From NCBI RefSeq assembly GCF_900119735.1, contig NZ_FPJW01000006.1, forward strand, positions 62,001 to 126,000: a stretch of DNA of 64,000 nucleotides, in the 5' to 3' direction. How positions within the stretch are numbered: the first letter of the stretch is position 1; each line of letters starts with the position of its first letter. The translations under genes and the position numbers were made by a program. Below, in pieces: positions 54,544-63,591 of the stretch. This DNA is from Marinospirillum alkaliphilum DSM 21637 (GTDB lineage Bacteria; Pseudomonadota; Gammaproteobacteria; Pseudomonadales; Halomonadaceae). The notes below the pieces were generated by a model that did not search any database, was not told where the DNA came from, and saw only the letters and a program-made list of their open reading frames with translations.

Positions 54544-55641
54544 TTACTCTCCAGAATAAATACGTCTGACGCGCGGTAATAAACCAGTCAGCAGGGTATA
54601 ACTGATGGTGTCACACCAGTCGGCGACTTCATTGACGGAAAGGTTGTTGCCCCAGAGTTCAACAGGATCACCGGGTTGGTCGCTGGAACCAGGCCCAAGA
54701 TCAACCGTCATCATGTCCATTGAAACACGACCGGCAAGGCTGCAGCGGCGGCCATTGACCAGAATGGGGGTGCCATCACGTGCCTGACGCGGATAACCAT
54801 CACCATAACCACAGGCAATGACACCAATGCGTGTTGCTTGTGAGGTGACAAAACGCCCGCCATATCCCACGGCTTCGCCGGCCGGCAAGTCCCGCACACT
54901 GATCAGACGGGATTCCAGTGTCATCACCGGCTGCAGTTGCTCACCAAGGGGATGACCTGTCACCAGAGGAGAAGCACCGTACAGCATGATACCGGGGCGC
55001 AACCAGCCCTGTTGTGCGGCCTGCCAGTGCAGGGTTGCCGCCGAGTTGGCCAGGCTGGCCGGGCACTGGAGCTGTTGTTGCAAGGCCTGAAAGCGGGTGA
55101 TCTGCTGTTCAGTGACAGGGCAGTTGGTTTCATCCGCACGGGCAAAATGGGTCACCAGAGTCATTTCACCGATGGCCGGTAGCTGCCGCAGGGTTTGCCA
55201 GGCAGCAGTAACCGCTTCCGGAGCCAGCCCCAGCCGATGCATACCGGTATCCACTTTCAGCCAGACATTCAGGCTGCCAGGTTTTACGGGATGCTGCTGA
55301 AGGTGGCTTGTCAGTTGATCGATCTGCCACTGGCTGTGTAACACTGGTTGATACTGCTGTTGCAGTAGCTGCGGGATTTCCTCCGCTTCAAAAAAACCTT
55401 CCAGCAACAGAATGGGTTGCTGGATGCCGGCTGTACGCAGTTGCTCAGCTTCTTCAATGCAGGCCACACCAAAGGCAGGAGCCAGATCAGACAAGGTTCT
55501 GGCAACAGGAATGGCACCATGACCATAGGCATCAGCCTTGACCACGGCCACTGCTGTGCCAGTTGCGGACTGGCCGAGGGCCAGCTGATAATTGTGACGC
55601 AAGGCAGCAAGGTTGATTGCTGCAATCAGGGGGCGGGCCAT
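54544..55641 (-). CDS. alr: Alanine racemase
   Basis: A 365-residue fold-type III PLP enzyme that makes D-alanine for peptidoglycan. The PLP lysine is K35 in VVKADAYGHG; the catalytic Tyr is in AVGYGGRFVT, and MLYGASPL and SMDMMTVDLG are conserved. The start MARPLIAAINLAALRHNY is typical. It is divergent from the glycerophosphodiesterase gene, with about 65 bases between starts, and heads a possible alr-garR-hyi unit. Confidence 0.95.
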   Translation of the reverse strand: MARPLIAAINLAALRHNYQLALGQSATGTAVAVVKADAYGHGAIPVARTLSDLAPAFGVACIEEAEQLRTAGIQQPILLLEGFFEAEEIPQLLQQQYQPVLHSQWQIDQLTSHLQQHPVKPGSLNVWLKVDTGMHRLGLAPEAVTAAWQTLRQLPAIGEMTLVTHFARADETNCPVTEQQITRFQALQQQLQCPASLANSAATLHWQAAQQGWLRPGIMLYGASPLVTGHPLGEQLQPVMTLESRLISVRDLPAGEAVGYGGRFVTSQATRIGVIACGYGDGYPRQARDGTPILVNGRRCSLAGRVSMDMMTVDLGPGSSDQPGDPVELWGNNLSVNEVADWCDTISYTLLTGLLPRVRRIYSGE

Positions 55642-55705
55642 GCCTCAGCTCCGACAGTTTGGAATCAGGGGGTTGGATGTTAGCGAATATTGTGGATGGC
55701 TGGCT

Positions 55706-56470
55706 ATGTTGATGTCATCTGTTATTGCACACAGAGGTGCACGGCAGCAGGCTGCTGAAAATACCTTGAGAGCCATGACACTGGCTGCTGAGCAGGGAGC
55801 ACGCTGGGTTGAACTGGATGTGATGCTGACGGCAGATGGCATTCCTGTTGTGTTTCATGATCGTTATCTGGATCAGTTGACCAATGGTTATGGTGAGCTG
55901 GCGTCCTATCGCTTCGAGCAGTTACAGCGCTTGCGTGTACACGCCCCCATCGGCAGTGATGACCAGGCACAACCCATTCCCACCCTTGCTGAAGCTTTGC
56001 AGCGGCTGCATGCACTGGGGTTGGGGCTGAACCTGGAAATCAAACCCTCAACAAGATCGTTATGGCGGGAAACCCTGCAAGCCAGTCTGGCGGTGATTCA
56101 ACAGTCAGCACCCTTACCGTTGGTGTTATCCAGCTTTCGTCATAAAGCCATTGCTGAAGCCCTGCAGCTGGCTCCCGGCATTCCACGGGCACTCTTGTGG
56201 GAGCGCTTGCCGCATGACTGGAAGCAGACTGCGCTGAAGCTGGAGGTCCGTGCCATTCATCTGGCAGAGTTTGCCTTGCGGCGCTGGCAGGTGGCAGAAA
56301 TTCGTGCCAGTGGTTTTGAAGTGTATGTTTATACCGTTAACTCCATTAAGCGAGGCAAGCAACTGAAAAGCTGGGGTGTCAACGGGGTCTTTACCGATCA
56401 TCCGGCTGCATTTCTCAGCCAGCCGGAATGGACCACTCGACAGGTACGTGCTTATGGTGAGCCACTTTAA
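55706..56470 (+). CDS. Glycerophosphodiester phosphodiesterase (UgpQ-like)
   Basis: A 254-residue GDPD-fold enzyme that hydrolyses glycerophosphodiesters to glycerol-3-phosphate and an alcohol. IAHRGARQQAAENT, ELDVMLTADGIPVVFHDRYLDQLTNG and LNLEIKPS carry the catalytic histidines and metal ligands; GVNGVFTDHPAAF is the typical C-terminal motif. ATG at 55706 or 55712 is preferred; the longer frame from 55613 would overlap alr. No signal peptide, so cytoplasmic. It ends 3 bases from the convergent phosphatase gene. Confidence 0.92.
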   Translation: MLMSSVIAHRGARQQAAENTLRAMTLAAEQGARWVELDVMLTADGIPVVFHDRYLDQLTNGYGELASYRFEQLQRLRVHAPIGSDDQAQPIPTLAEALQRLHALGLGLNLEIKPSTRSLWRETLQASLAVIQQSAPLPLVLSSFRHKAIAEALQLAPGIPRALLWERLPHDWKQTALKLEVRAIHLAEFALRRWQVAEIRASGFEVYVYTVNSIKRGKQLKSWGVNGVFTDHPAAFLSQPEWTTRQVRAYGEPL

Positions 56471-56473
56471 GAC

Positions 56474-57301
56474 TCAGTCACCATCAGCATCCAGTAAGCA
56501 TTGTTTTAATTCATGATGGATGCCCGGAGTGGTGATGATCCAGTCACGGGTATCCAGATACAGGCCAACAAAATCACTGGGGTAGAGGTGGCTGAGCTGG
56601 GCACCGGCTTCTTCAGCGATCAGTACGGCTGCAGCAAAATCCCACAGGCTCAGGCTTTCGTAATAACCATCCAGCGAACCATCCGCAACGTGGCAAATGT
56701 CCAGTGCCGCGGAACCGCAGCGGCGCAGATCCTGACACTGAGGCAAAAGCACCGCCAACCGGTTGATCAGGGGTGCCAACTGGGTTTTGTCGTAAGGGAA
56801 ACCTGAAGCAATGAGTGCCGGGCGCAAATGGGTCAGTCCGCTGACATGAATCGGCTGATTATTGCGATAAGCACCCTGCCCGCGAATGGCACTGAAGCTT
56901 TCCTCCAGAAAGGGTGCATGCACAACACCAATCTGAGGTACACCATGGCTATAAAAACCAATGGAAACTGCCACATGAGGCTGGCCATGCGCAAAGTTCA
57001 CGGTGCCGTCGATCGGGTCCAGAATCCACAGGGCAGGAGCCTCTGCAGCCCCTTGAGTGTCGGTGATGTTTTCTTCACTCAGGATGCGGTCATCCGGGAA
57101 GGCTGCCTGTAACTGACTGCAGAGGAAGTTATCTATTTCCTTGTCAGTGCTGGTCACCAGTTCCTGGTGGTTTTTGTAATTGCGTTCAAAGCCACCATCT
57201 ACTCGGGCTTGTTTCATCATCTGACCAGCCTGCAGGGCAATTTTTTCAGCAAAACGCAGGCGATGTTGCAGGGCTTCGTGAGACAGGGGGCTGCTGGACA
57301 T
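56474..57301 (-). CDS. Inositol monophosphatase family protein (SuhB/CysQ-like)
   Basis: A 275-residue Mg2+-dependent phosphatase. Metal ligands lie in LSEENITD, WILDPIDGTVNFAHG and SLWDFAAAVLIAEEAGA. The family includes inositol-1-phosphatases, SuhB and 3'-phosphoadenosine phosphatases; the substrate cannot be chosen from sequence alone. The DPIDGTVNF form favours the inositol-phosphatase branch. It is divergent from a small membrane protein gene. Confidence 0.9.
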   Translation of the reverse strand: MSSSPLSHEALQHRLRFAEKIALQAGQMMKQARVDGGFERNYKNHQELVTSTDKEIDNFLCSQLQAAFPDDRILSEENITDTQGAAEAPALWILDPIDGTVNFAHGQPHVAVSIGFYSHGVPQIGVVHAPFLEESFSAIRGQGAYRNNQPIHVSGLTHLRPALIASGFPYDKTQLAPLINRLAVLLPQCQDLRRCGSAALDICHVADGSLDGYYESLSLWDFAAAVLIAEEAGAQLSHLYPSDFVGLYLDTRDWIITTPGIHHELKQCLLDADGD

Positions 57302-57380
57302 AAGTAACTCATGGACTCAGGTTGACTTTGATGGCATCAAGGGTAGCATTCCAGCATTTCCGACAAAAGGCGTGATCATA

Positions 57381-57719
57381 ATGGATGGACGGCTTGCAAC
57401 CAGTCTGGGCTGGTTTTTTGGGTGCTCTTTGATACTGGTCGGTTTCTGGCTGACAGGTTTTTATTTTCTCACAGGGGCTGCGCTGGCCCTGCTGGGTTTT
57501 CTCTGGTGGCCACCCAGTCGCAGCTGGATCATTCAGCGCCTGGGACTGCCGCGAATGCCGGTATTGCATGCTGCTTTAACCCTTTGTTTGCTGGTGGTGG
57601 CGCTGTTTGCTTTTATTGGACGTTATTCAGCTGAGCTGGAGGCTCGCGCCCTGGAAGCAGGTTATCCAGGCATTGAAGCCTGGCGGGATGCCCAACGAGA
57701 AACACAACGCCAGCCTTGA
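57381..57719 (+). CDS. Small hypothetical membrane protein
   Basis: A 112-residue protein (115 from a GTG at 57372) with two close N-terminal hydrophobic segments (about 8-43) and a third (about 60-82), followed by a polar, charged tail ending QRETQRQP. No family is recognised. It is divergent from the phosphatase gene and 165 bases upstream of the HD-GYP gene. Confidence 0.65.
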   Translation: MDGRLATSLGWFFGCSLILVGFWLTGFYFLTGAALALLGFLWWPPSRSWIIQRLGLPRMPVLHAALTLCLLVVALFAFIGRYSAELEARALEAGYPGIEAWRDAQRETQRQP

Positions 57720-57835
57720 TATACACGTAACAGCGTGTTGCATTTGTTCCTTAGCTTTACCGGAAGGCATGAAGATAGGATGGATTTGTTAAACCCTGTA
57801 AATATGCAATCTTCTGTCCATGCGCCTGCGTCTCC

Positions 57836-57850
57836 TCTCGGTTAGAATCG
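57836..57850 (+). repeat. 15-base motif shared with the region before hypT (copy 2)
   Basis: An exact copy of the motif at 12716-12730 (tctcggttagaatcg), 35 bases before the HD-GYP ATG. It holds a TAGAAT hexamer that may be the -10 element of this gene. Confidence 0.45.
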
Positions 57851-57884
57851 AATGAAACATCGACCCGCAGGACGTTGAAACACC

Positions 57885-59072
57885 ATGGCGAAGGAAAAAG
57901 ATCAGGAGCTTCATCCGCTTGATGAGAAGGAAATCGAGCTGGGCATGAAGCTACCCTGGACCATTTATACGGCATCCGGCCAGCTATTGATGAAAGAGGG
58001 TGCCCTTATCGACAACCAGCGTAAGCTGGATAACCTGCTGGGCAAGGGGTTTCGTTACAAATCCGGTCCGGTACCGGGTGCCGAGGAAGCCGGCCCGCCA
58101 CCGGATGAACCCCAACCGGTGCGTTTTGCAGAAAACACCAATCCTTTTGCGGAGTTGGATGAGCTGGGTTATCAGCTCAAAAAACTCTTTGAACGCATTG
58201 AAGAACAATCTGCCAAACCCGGTGAAGTTGAGCGCAAAACCTATGAAATGGCTGCTCAGATTCAAGGTCTGGTGCAGCTTAACAGTGATGCAGTGCTGGG
58301 TGCGGTGCACTTGAACCGTGAACATGCCTACATCATCCAGCACCCCTTGCACGTCACTGTTATGGCGGCGCTGATTGCCCGCACACTCAATGTTCCCCAG
58401 CGTACCCAGCTTTCCATGCTGGCTGCAGCCTTGACCCAGAATGTGGGCATGAATGCCTACCAGATGCGATTGCATGCCCAGGCAGCCCCACTGGATGACA
58501 AACAAAGGGCGCAGGTTGATCAGCATCCTCTGGAAGGGGTGAAAATGCTCAATGCGGCCGGAGTGCATGACAACCTCTGGCTGCAAATTGTGTTTCAGCA
58601 TCATGAAAAAGCCAATGGCAAGGGTTATCCCAAGGGGCTTAAAGGCAATCAAATCCGGCCGGAAGCGCGTATTGTTGCGCTGGGTGATGTTTACTCGGCG
58701 CTGGTCAGTGGGCGTCCCCATCGTCCCGGACTGAGTGCCCAGCAAAGCCTGCGCTCAATTTTTCTTGAGCGGGGACAGCAGTTTGATCCCAAGCTCAGTA
58801 TGGTGTTTCTGAATGAACTGGGTCTGTATCCACCGGGTGCCTGCGTGCGTCTGCGTAATGGGGAAGTTGGGGTGGTTGTGCGTCGTACTTCCGATAGCCG
58901 TGCACCGATGGTCACCAGCGTGATGGATGACCGTGGACAGCTGTTCATGCGTTTGCAGGAGCGGGATACCAGTGAGTTTGACTATAATGTCATGGCCTCT
59001 GTGCATCCTCAGCATTTGCCAAAATTGAACCCAACCCTGTTGTGGGGAATCAAACTCAAGAGGATCGGCTGA
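57885..59072 (+). CDS. Degenerate HD-GYP domain protein
   Basis: A 395-residue protein with an N-terminal region (about 1-140) that includes a short beta-rich part (WTIYTASGQLLMKEGA) and an HD-GYP domain (about 145-310). H153, H214, HH (239-240), GYP (246-248) and D268 in GDVYSAL are kept, but the HD pair is replaced by T184-Q185. The metal site is therefore incomplete and phosphodiesterase activity is doubtful. A C-terminal beta domain (CVRLRNGEVGVVVRR) follows. It is 30 bases upstream of a cytochrome c'-like gene and may share its transcript. Confidence 0.88.
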   Translation: MAKEKDQELHPLDEKEIELGMKLPWTIYTASGQLLMKEGALIDNQRKLDNLLGKGFRYKSGPVPGAEEAGPPPDEPQPVRFAENTNPFAELDELGYQLKKLFERIEEQSAKPGEVERKTYEMAAQIQGLVQLNSDAVLGAVHLNREHAYIIQHPLHVTVMAALIARTLNVPQRTQLSMLAAALTQNVGMNAYQMRLHAQAAPLDDKQRAQVDQHPLEGVKMLNAAGVHDNLWLQIVFQHHEKANGKGYPKGLKGNQIRPEARIVALGDVYSALVSGRPHRPGLSAQQSLRSIFLERGQQFDPKLSMVFLNELGLYPPGACVRLRNGEVGVVVRRTSDSRAPMVTSVMDDRGQLFMRLQERDTSEFDYNVMASVHPQHLPKLNPTLLWGIKLKRIG

Positions 59073-59102
59073 TATACTGAAAAAAATAGACGGAGGATAC
59101 TG

Positions 59103-59570
59103 ATGCACCACTTGTCCCGCAGTGGCTTATCACTGTTGTTAGTGTTTCTGCTGGGTTGGTTGCCGATACAGGCTCAAGCTGAAATGTCTGCAAGAGATGT
59201 GGATCTTCGCATCGATACCTTTGATGAAATCGATCGCTTATTCAAAGCACTGCGTTTCAAGGTTGTGAATCAGCGCAGTACTGATCGTCAGGGTGCCATG
59301 GTTTACTCCAGTGAACTGGTGCGCCTGGGTTACCGCCTCCCGGATTTGTTTGATCATCCTTCTCCCCGTGAAATGTTTCCTCAGAGCCGTGCTCGTCCGG
59401 AAATCTGGAATCGTAAAGACCGTTATGACTTCCTGATGGATGAGTTTCTGGACAATCTTGAAAAAATCCATGAAGACCTGAGTGCCGGCCGCATGAGTCA
59501 GGCGGGTCAGTTGATTGATCGTACTGCTCAGGGCTGCAGACGTTGTCATAACACTTTCCGTTACAGATAA
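59103..59570 (+). CDS. Cytochrome c'-like protein
   Basis: A 155-residue exported protein with a signal peptide (cleavage near AQAE, about 27) and a single C-terminal heme motif CRRCH (145-149) at the end of a mostly helical chain. This fits the four-helix cytochrome c' fold, whose members bind NO or CO or carry electrons. The cysteines are close to the C-terminus (ending NTFRYR), as in that family. It lies between an HD-GYP gene and glutathione reductase. Confidence 0.8.
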   Translation: MHHLSRSGLSLLLVFLLGWLPIQAQAEMSARDVDLRIDTFDEIDRLFKALRFKVVNQRSTDRQGAMVYSSELVRLGYRLPDLFDHPSPREMFPQSRARPEIWNRKDRYDFLMDEFLDNLEKIHEDLSAGRMSQAGQLIDRTAQGCRRCHNTFRYR

Positions 59571-59604
59571 TGGCTGCTGCCATTTTTCATAACGGGAAGA
59601 CCTG

Positions 59605-60963
59605 ATGAGTGAACATGATTTTGACCTGCTGGTGATTGGTGCCGGATCCGGTGGTGTGCGTGCTGCGCGTATGGCAGCAGGTCGGGGTGTAAGGGTTGGC
59701 ATCATTGAAGACCGTTACTGGGGCGGAACCTGCGTTAATGTTGGCTGTGTACCCAAAAAACTCTACTCCTACGCCGCCCACTTCGGGGAAGATTTTGCTG
59801 ATGCAGCCGGTTATGGCTGGAACATCGGTACACCGCAGTTTGACTGGCCGGTATTGCGTGATAACCGTGCCAGGGAAATCCTCCGATTGAATGGGGTGTA
59901 TAACCGCCTGCTGGACAACAGTGGTGTGACCCGTATCGAAGGGCGGGGCAAGATCCTTTCTGCTCATTCCGTTCAGGTGGGTGAAAAGACCTATAGCGCG
60001 GAACGCCTGCTGATTACCACTGGCTCCTGGCCTTACATTCCGGATTTTCCCGGTTCAGAGCACTGCATCACTTCCAATGAAGTGTTTGACCTGCCGGTGT
60101 TTCCGAAGCGCTTCCTGGTGTACGGCGGTGGGTACATTGCGGTGGAATTTGCTTCGATCTTTAAAGGTCTGGGTGCTGAAACCACACTGGTGTACCGGGG
60201 TAACAAGTTGTTGCGTGGTTTTGATGAAGAAGTACGTGACTTTGTTCAGGAAGAAATCGGTGCTCATGGCGTTAAGCTGTTGCTGGAGCAGGAGATTCAA
60301 AGCCTTGAACGCAAGGCGGACAAACTGCTGGTGACATTGGCTGATGGTTCACAGTTAACCGTGGACGCGGTGCTTTGTGCCACAGGTCGACGCGGCAACC
60401 TGGCGGGCCTGGGTCTTGAGAATGTTGGCTTGAAGGCCAATGCACAGGGTGAAATCCCCGTTGATGAACATTTTTGTACCGAGGTGCCGAGCATTTATGC
60501 GCTGGGTGATGTCACCGGTGGCCCGCAATTGACACCTGTGGCACTGGCTGAAGCCATGGTCCTGGTGCATAACCTCTACAGCGGTGAAGCTGCACGGGTG
60601 ATGAATTATGACAACATTCCCACTGCAGTGTTTTGCCACCCCAATATTAGTACAGTGGGGCTGAGTGAAGAAAAAGCACGTCAGGTTTATGGCGAAATCC
60701 GGGTTTATTCCACCAGCTTCAGACCCATGCGTAATACCCTGTCTGGTAATCCTGGTCGTTGCCTGATGAAACTGGTGGTGGATGATGCCAGTGACAAGGT
60801 GGTTGGTTGCCATGTTGTGGGTCCGGAAGCCGGTGAAATCGTACAGGGAATGGGCATTGCAGTGAAAGCTGGGCTGACCAAGGCTGATTTTGATGCCACC
60901 CTTGGCATTCACCCCACCTCTGCTGAAGAGTTGGTGACCCTGCGTAGCCTGACACGACGTTAA
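59605..60963 (+). CDS. gor: Glutathione-disulfide reductase
   Basis: A 452-residue flavoprotein that regenerates reduced glutathione with NADPH. The FAD motif is VIGAGSGGVRAARMA, the redox-active disulfide is C43/C48 in GGTCVNVGCVPKKL, the second Rossmann motif is VYGGGYIAVEFASI, YALGDVTG is conserved, and the catalytic HPTSAEEL ends the chain. It is followed by an intrinsic terminator and supplies glutathione for GrxA. Confidence 0.97.
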   Translation: MSEHDFDLLVIGAGSGGVRAARMAAGRGVRVGIIEDRYWGGTCVNVGCVPKKLYSYAAHFGEDFADAAGYGWNIGTPQFDWPVLRDNRAREILRLNGVYNRLLDNSGVTRIEGRGKILSAHSVQVGEKTYSAERLLITTGSWPYIPDFPGSEHCITSNEVFDLPVFPKRFLVYGGGYIAVEFASIFKGLGAETTLVYRGNKLLRGFDEEVRDFVQEEIGAHGVKLLLEQEIQSLERKADKLLVTLADGSQLTVDAVLCATGRRGNLAGLGLENVGLKANAQGEIPVDEHFCTEVPSIYALGDVTGGPQLTPVALAEAMVLVHNLYSGEAARVMNYDNIPTAVFCHPNISTVGLSEEKARQVYGEIRVYSTSFRPMRNTLSGNPGRCLMKLVVDDASDKVVGCHVVGPEAGEIVQGMGIAVKAGLTKADFDATLGIHPTSAEELVTLRSLTRR

Positions 60964-61002
60964 TCACTGGCTGTCCAGGCACGAACTGCAGAAAGTGAAG
61001 TG

Positions 61003-61030
61003 ACCCCGCCCTGGCGGGGTTTTTTGTTTT
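61003..61030 (+). terminator. Intrinsic terminator of gor
   Basis: Stem accccgc/gcggggt (61003-61009 with 61014-61020), loop of 4 bases, followed by ttttttgtttt to 61030. Confidence 0.92.
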
Positions 61031-61058
61031 ATGGCAGCTACCGGGTTGGGCTGATTCG

Positions 61059-61080
61059 GAGAATGATAATTAAAAATTAT
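61059..61080. promoter_or_regulatory. AT-rich palindrome with Fur-box-like sequence upstream of ectA
   Basis: An inverted repeat ataatt/aattat (61066-61071 and 61075-61080) lies about 30 bases before the ectA -35 box. The overlapping 61059-61077 matches the 19-base Fur consensus at 13 positions, mainly in its left two thirds. It may instead be an UP element. Regulator identity is unproven. Confidence 0.35.
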
Positions 61081-61109
61081 GATTTAACCATTTCTTCATA
61101 ATCCAAAAT

Positions 61110-61137
61110 TTGATTTTTGGGTGGTTTCTGTTATCCT
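61110..61137 (+). promoter_or_regulatory. Candidate promoter of ectABC
   Basis: TTGATT (61110-61115) and TATCCT (61132-61137) with 16-base spacing, giving a predicted start about 25 bases before the ectA ATG at 61169. Osmotic control is typical for ectABC, but no specific osmotic signal can be read from sequence. Confidence 0.55.
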
Positions 61138-61168
61138 GTATGCATCCTGGATAGAGACCACAACTTAT

Positions 61169-61672
61169 ATGGATACTGAAAATCTACGTATCAGAAAGCC
61201 TGTAGCTGATGATGGTGTTGTTATTCATCAGCTGATTCAGAGCTGCCCTCCGCTGGATGTCAATTCGACCTACCTTTATTTGCTGCAGTGCACTCATTTT
61301 GCTGAAACCTGCGTTGTTGCCGAGCTGAACGGCAAGGTTGCTGCTTTTTTATCCGGCTACATCAAGCCGGGTAACAGTTCGACATTTTTTCTCTGGCAGG
61401 TAGCAGTGGGTGAGTCACTGCGAGGCAAGGGTATGGCCAGGCGCTTGCTGGATGCAGTGCTGGAGCGGGAGGCATGCCATGACGTGTGTTTTCTTGAAAC
61501 GACCATTACTCCGGACAATCAGGCCTCCTGGGCGTTATTTCGCAGTTTTGCGCGGGATCGCCAGGCTGAACTGACCGATCAAGTGCTGTTCAGTACCGCT
61601 GAGTTGGGTGGTCAGCATGAACCGGAAGTACTGGTCAGGATCGGGCCCTTCCAGAATAAGCCCTTTGCTTAG
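61169..61672 (+). CDS. ectA: L-2,4-diaminobutyrate acetyltransferase EctA
   Basis: A 167-residue GNAT-family enzyme that acetylates diaminobutyrate, the second step of ectoine synthesis. It starts MDTENLRIRKPVADDG; the acetyl-CoA-binding motif is VGESLRGKGMARRLL, and FLETTITPDNQASWALFRSFA is characteristic. The frame is open from 61121, but the ATG at 61169 fits the family. Ectoine is a compatible solute used against high salt. ectB follows after 60 bases. Confidence 0.95.
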   Translation: MDTENLRIRKPVADDGVVIHQLIQSCPPLDVNSTYLYLLQCTHFAETCVVAELNGKVAAFLSGYIKPGNSSTFFLWQVAVGESLRGKGMARRLLDAVLEREACHDVCFLETTITPDNQASWALFRSFARDRQAELTDQVLFSTAELGGQHEPEVLVRIGPFQNKPFA

Positions 61673-61726
61673 TGCCCGGTAAGCTCATTGATGACCCACT
61701 TCACCGATTAAAAAACAGACAGGTAA

Positions 61727-63043
<1,317 letters not shown>

Positions 63044-63054
63044 GGAGTGGTGGC

Positions 63055-63450
63055 ATGATAGTCAGAAACCTGGAAGAAGCCCGCAAGACAGATCGGTTTG
63101 TGGTGGCTGAAAACGGTAACTGGGACAGCACCCGGCTGGTGCTGGCGGATGATGGCATGAACCACTCATTCCACATCACCCGAATTTACGCTGGAACCGA
63201 GACTCCCATCCATTACAAGCACCACCTGGAAACGGTTTATTGCATTGAAGGTGAGGGCGAAGTGGAAACCGTGGCTGATGGTAAAATCTGGCCGATTCGG
63301 CCCGGTGATGTGTATGTGCTGGATAAACACGATCAACACCTGCTGCGTGCCAGTAAAACCATGACGGTGGCTTGTGTTTTTTATCCGGCAATCACCGGTA
63401 CGGAAAAGCACCGTGAGGATGGTTCTTACGCGCCGGCAGATGAAGGCTAA
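63055..63450 (+). CDS. ectC: Ectoine synthase EctC
   Basis: A 131-residue cupin-fold enzyme that closes N-gamma-acetyldiaminobutyrate to ectoine. [16 protein letters not shown], the cupin segment [19 protein letters not shown] and [15 protein letters not shown] are diagnostic. No ectoine hydroxylase (ectD) or dedicated aspartokinase follows. The operon ends at the bidirectional terminator at 63496. Confidence 0.97.
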   Translation: MIVRNLEEARKTDRFVVAENGNWDSTRLVLADDGMNHSFHITRIYAGTETPIHYKHHLETVYCIEGEGEVETVADGKIWPIRPGDVYVLDKHDQHLLRASKTMTVACVFYPAITGTEKHREDGSYAPADEG

Positions 63451-63495
63451 TCCTGCCGCCAAGTGATAAAAATGGTGTGATAAAAGCTGTGAAAT

Positions 63496-63525
63496 AAAAA
63501 AGAGGCCATGTAGGGCCTCTTTTTT
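63496..63525. terminator. Bidirectional intrinsic terminator after ectC
   Basis: A 12-bp perfect stem (63496-63507 with 63514-63525) with a 6-base loop; A-run on one side and T-run on the other. It ends ectABC and, in reverse, the leftward GGDEF gene. Confidence 0.93.
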
Positions 63526-63552
63526 ATATAGGGTTCTTATGTAAGCTTCCTG

Positions 63553-63591
63553 GCTGTTTTCACTGAGAACTCTCAGCTGTTTTCACTGAGA
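63553..63591. repeat. Direct repeat duplicating the 3' end of the GGDEF gene
   Basis: The 16-base sequence gctgttttcactgaga occurs at 63553-63568 and 63576-63591. The second copy encodes the last codons of the leftward GGDEF protein (stop at 63573-63575); the first lies just past the stop. Confidence 0.75.
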
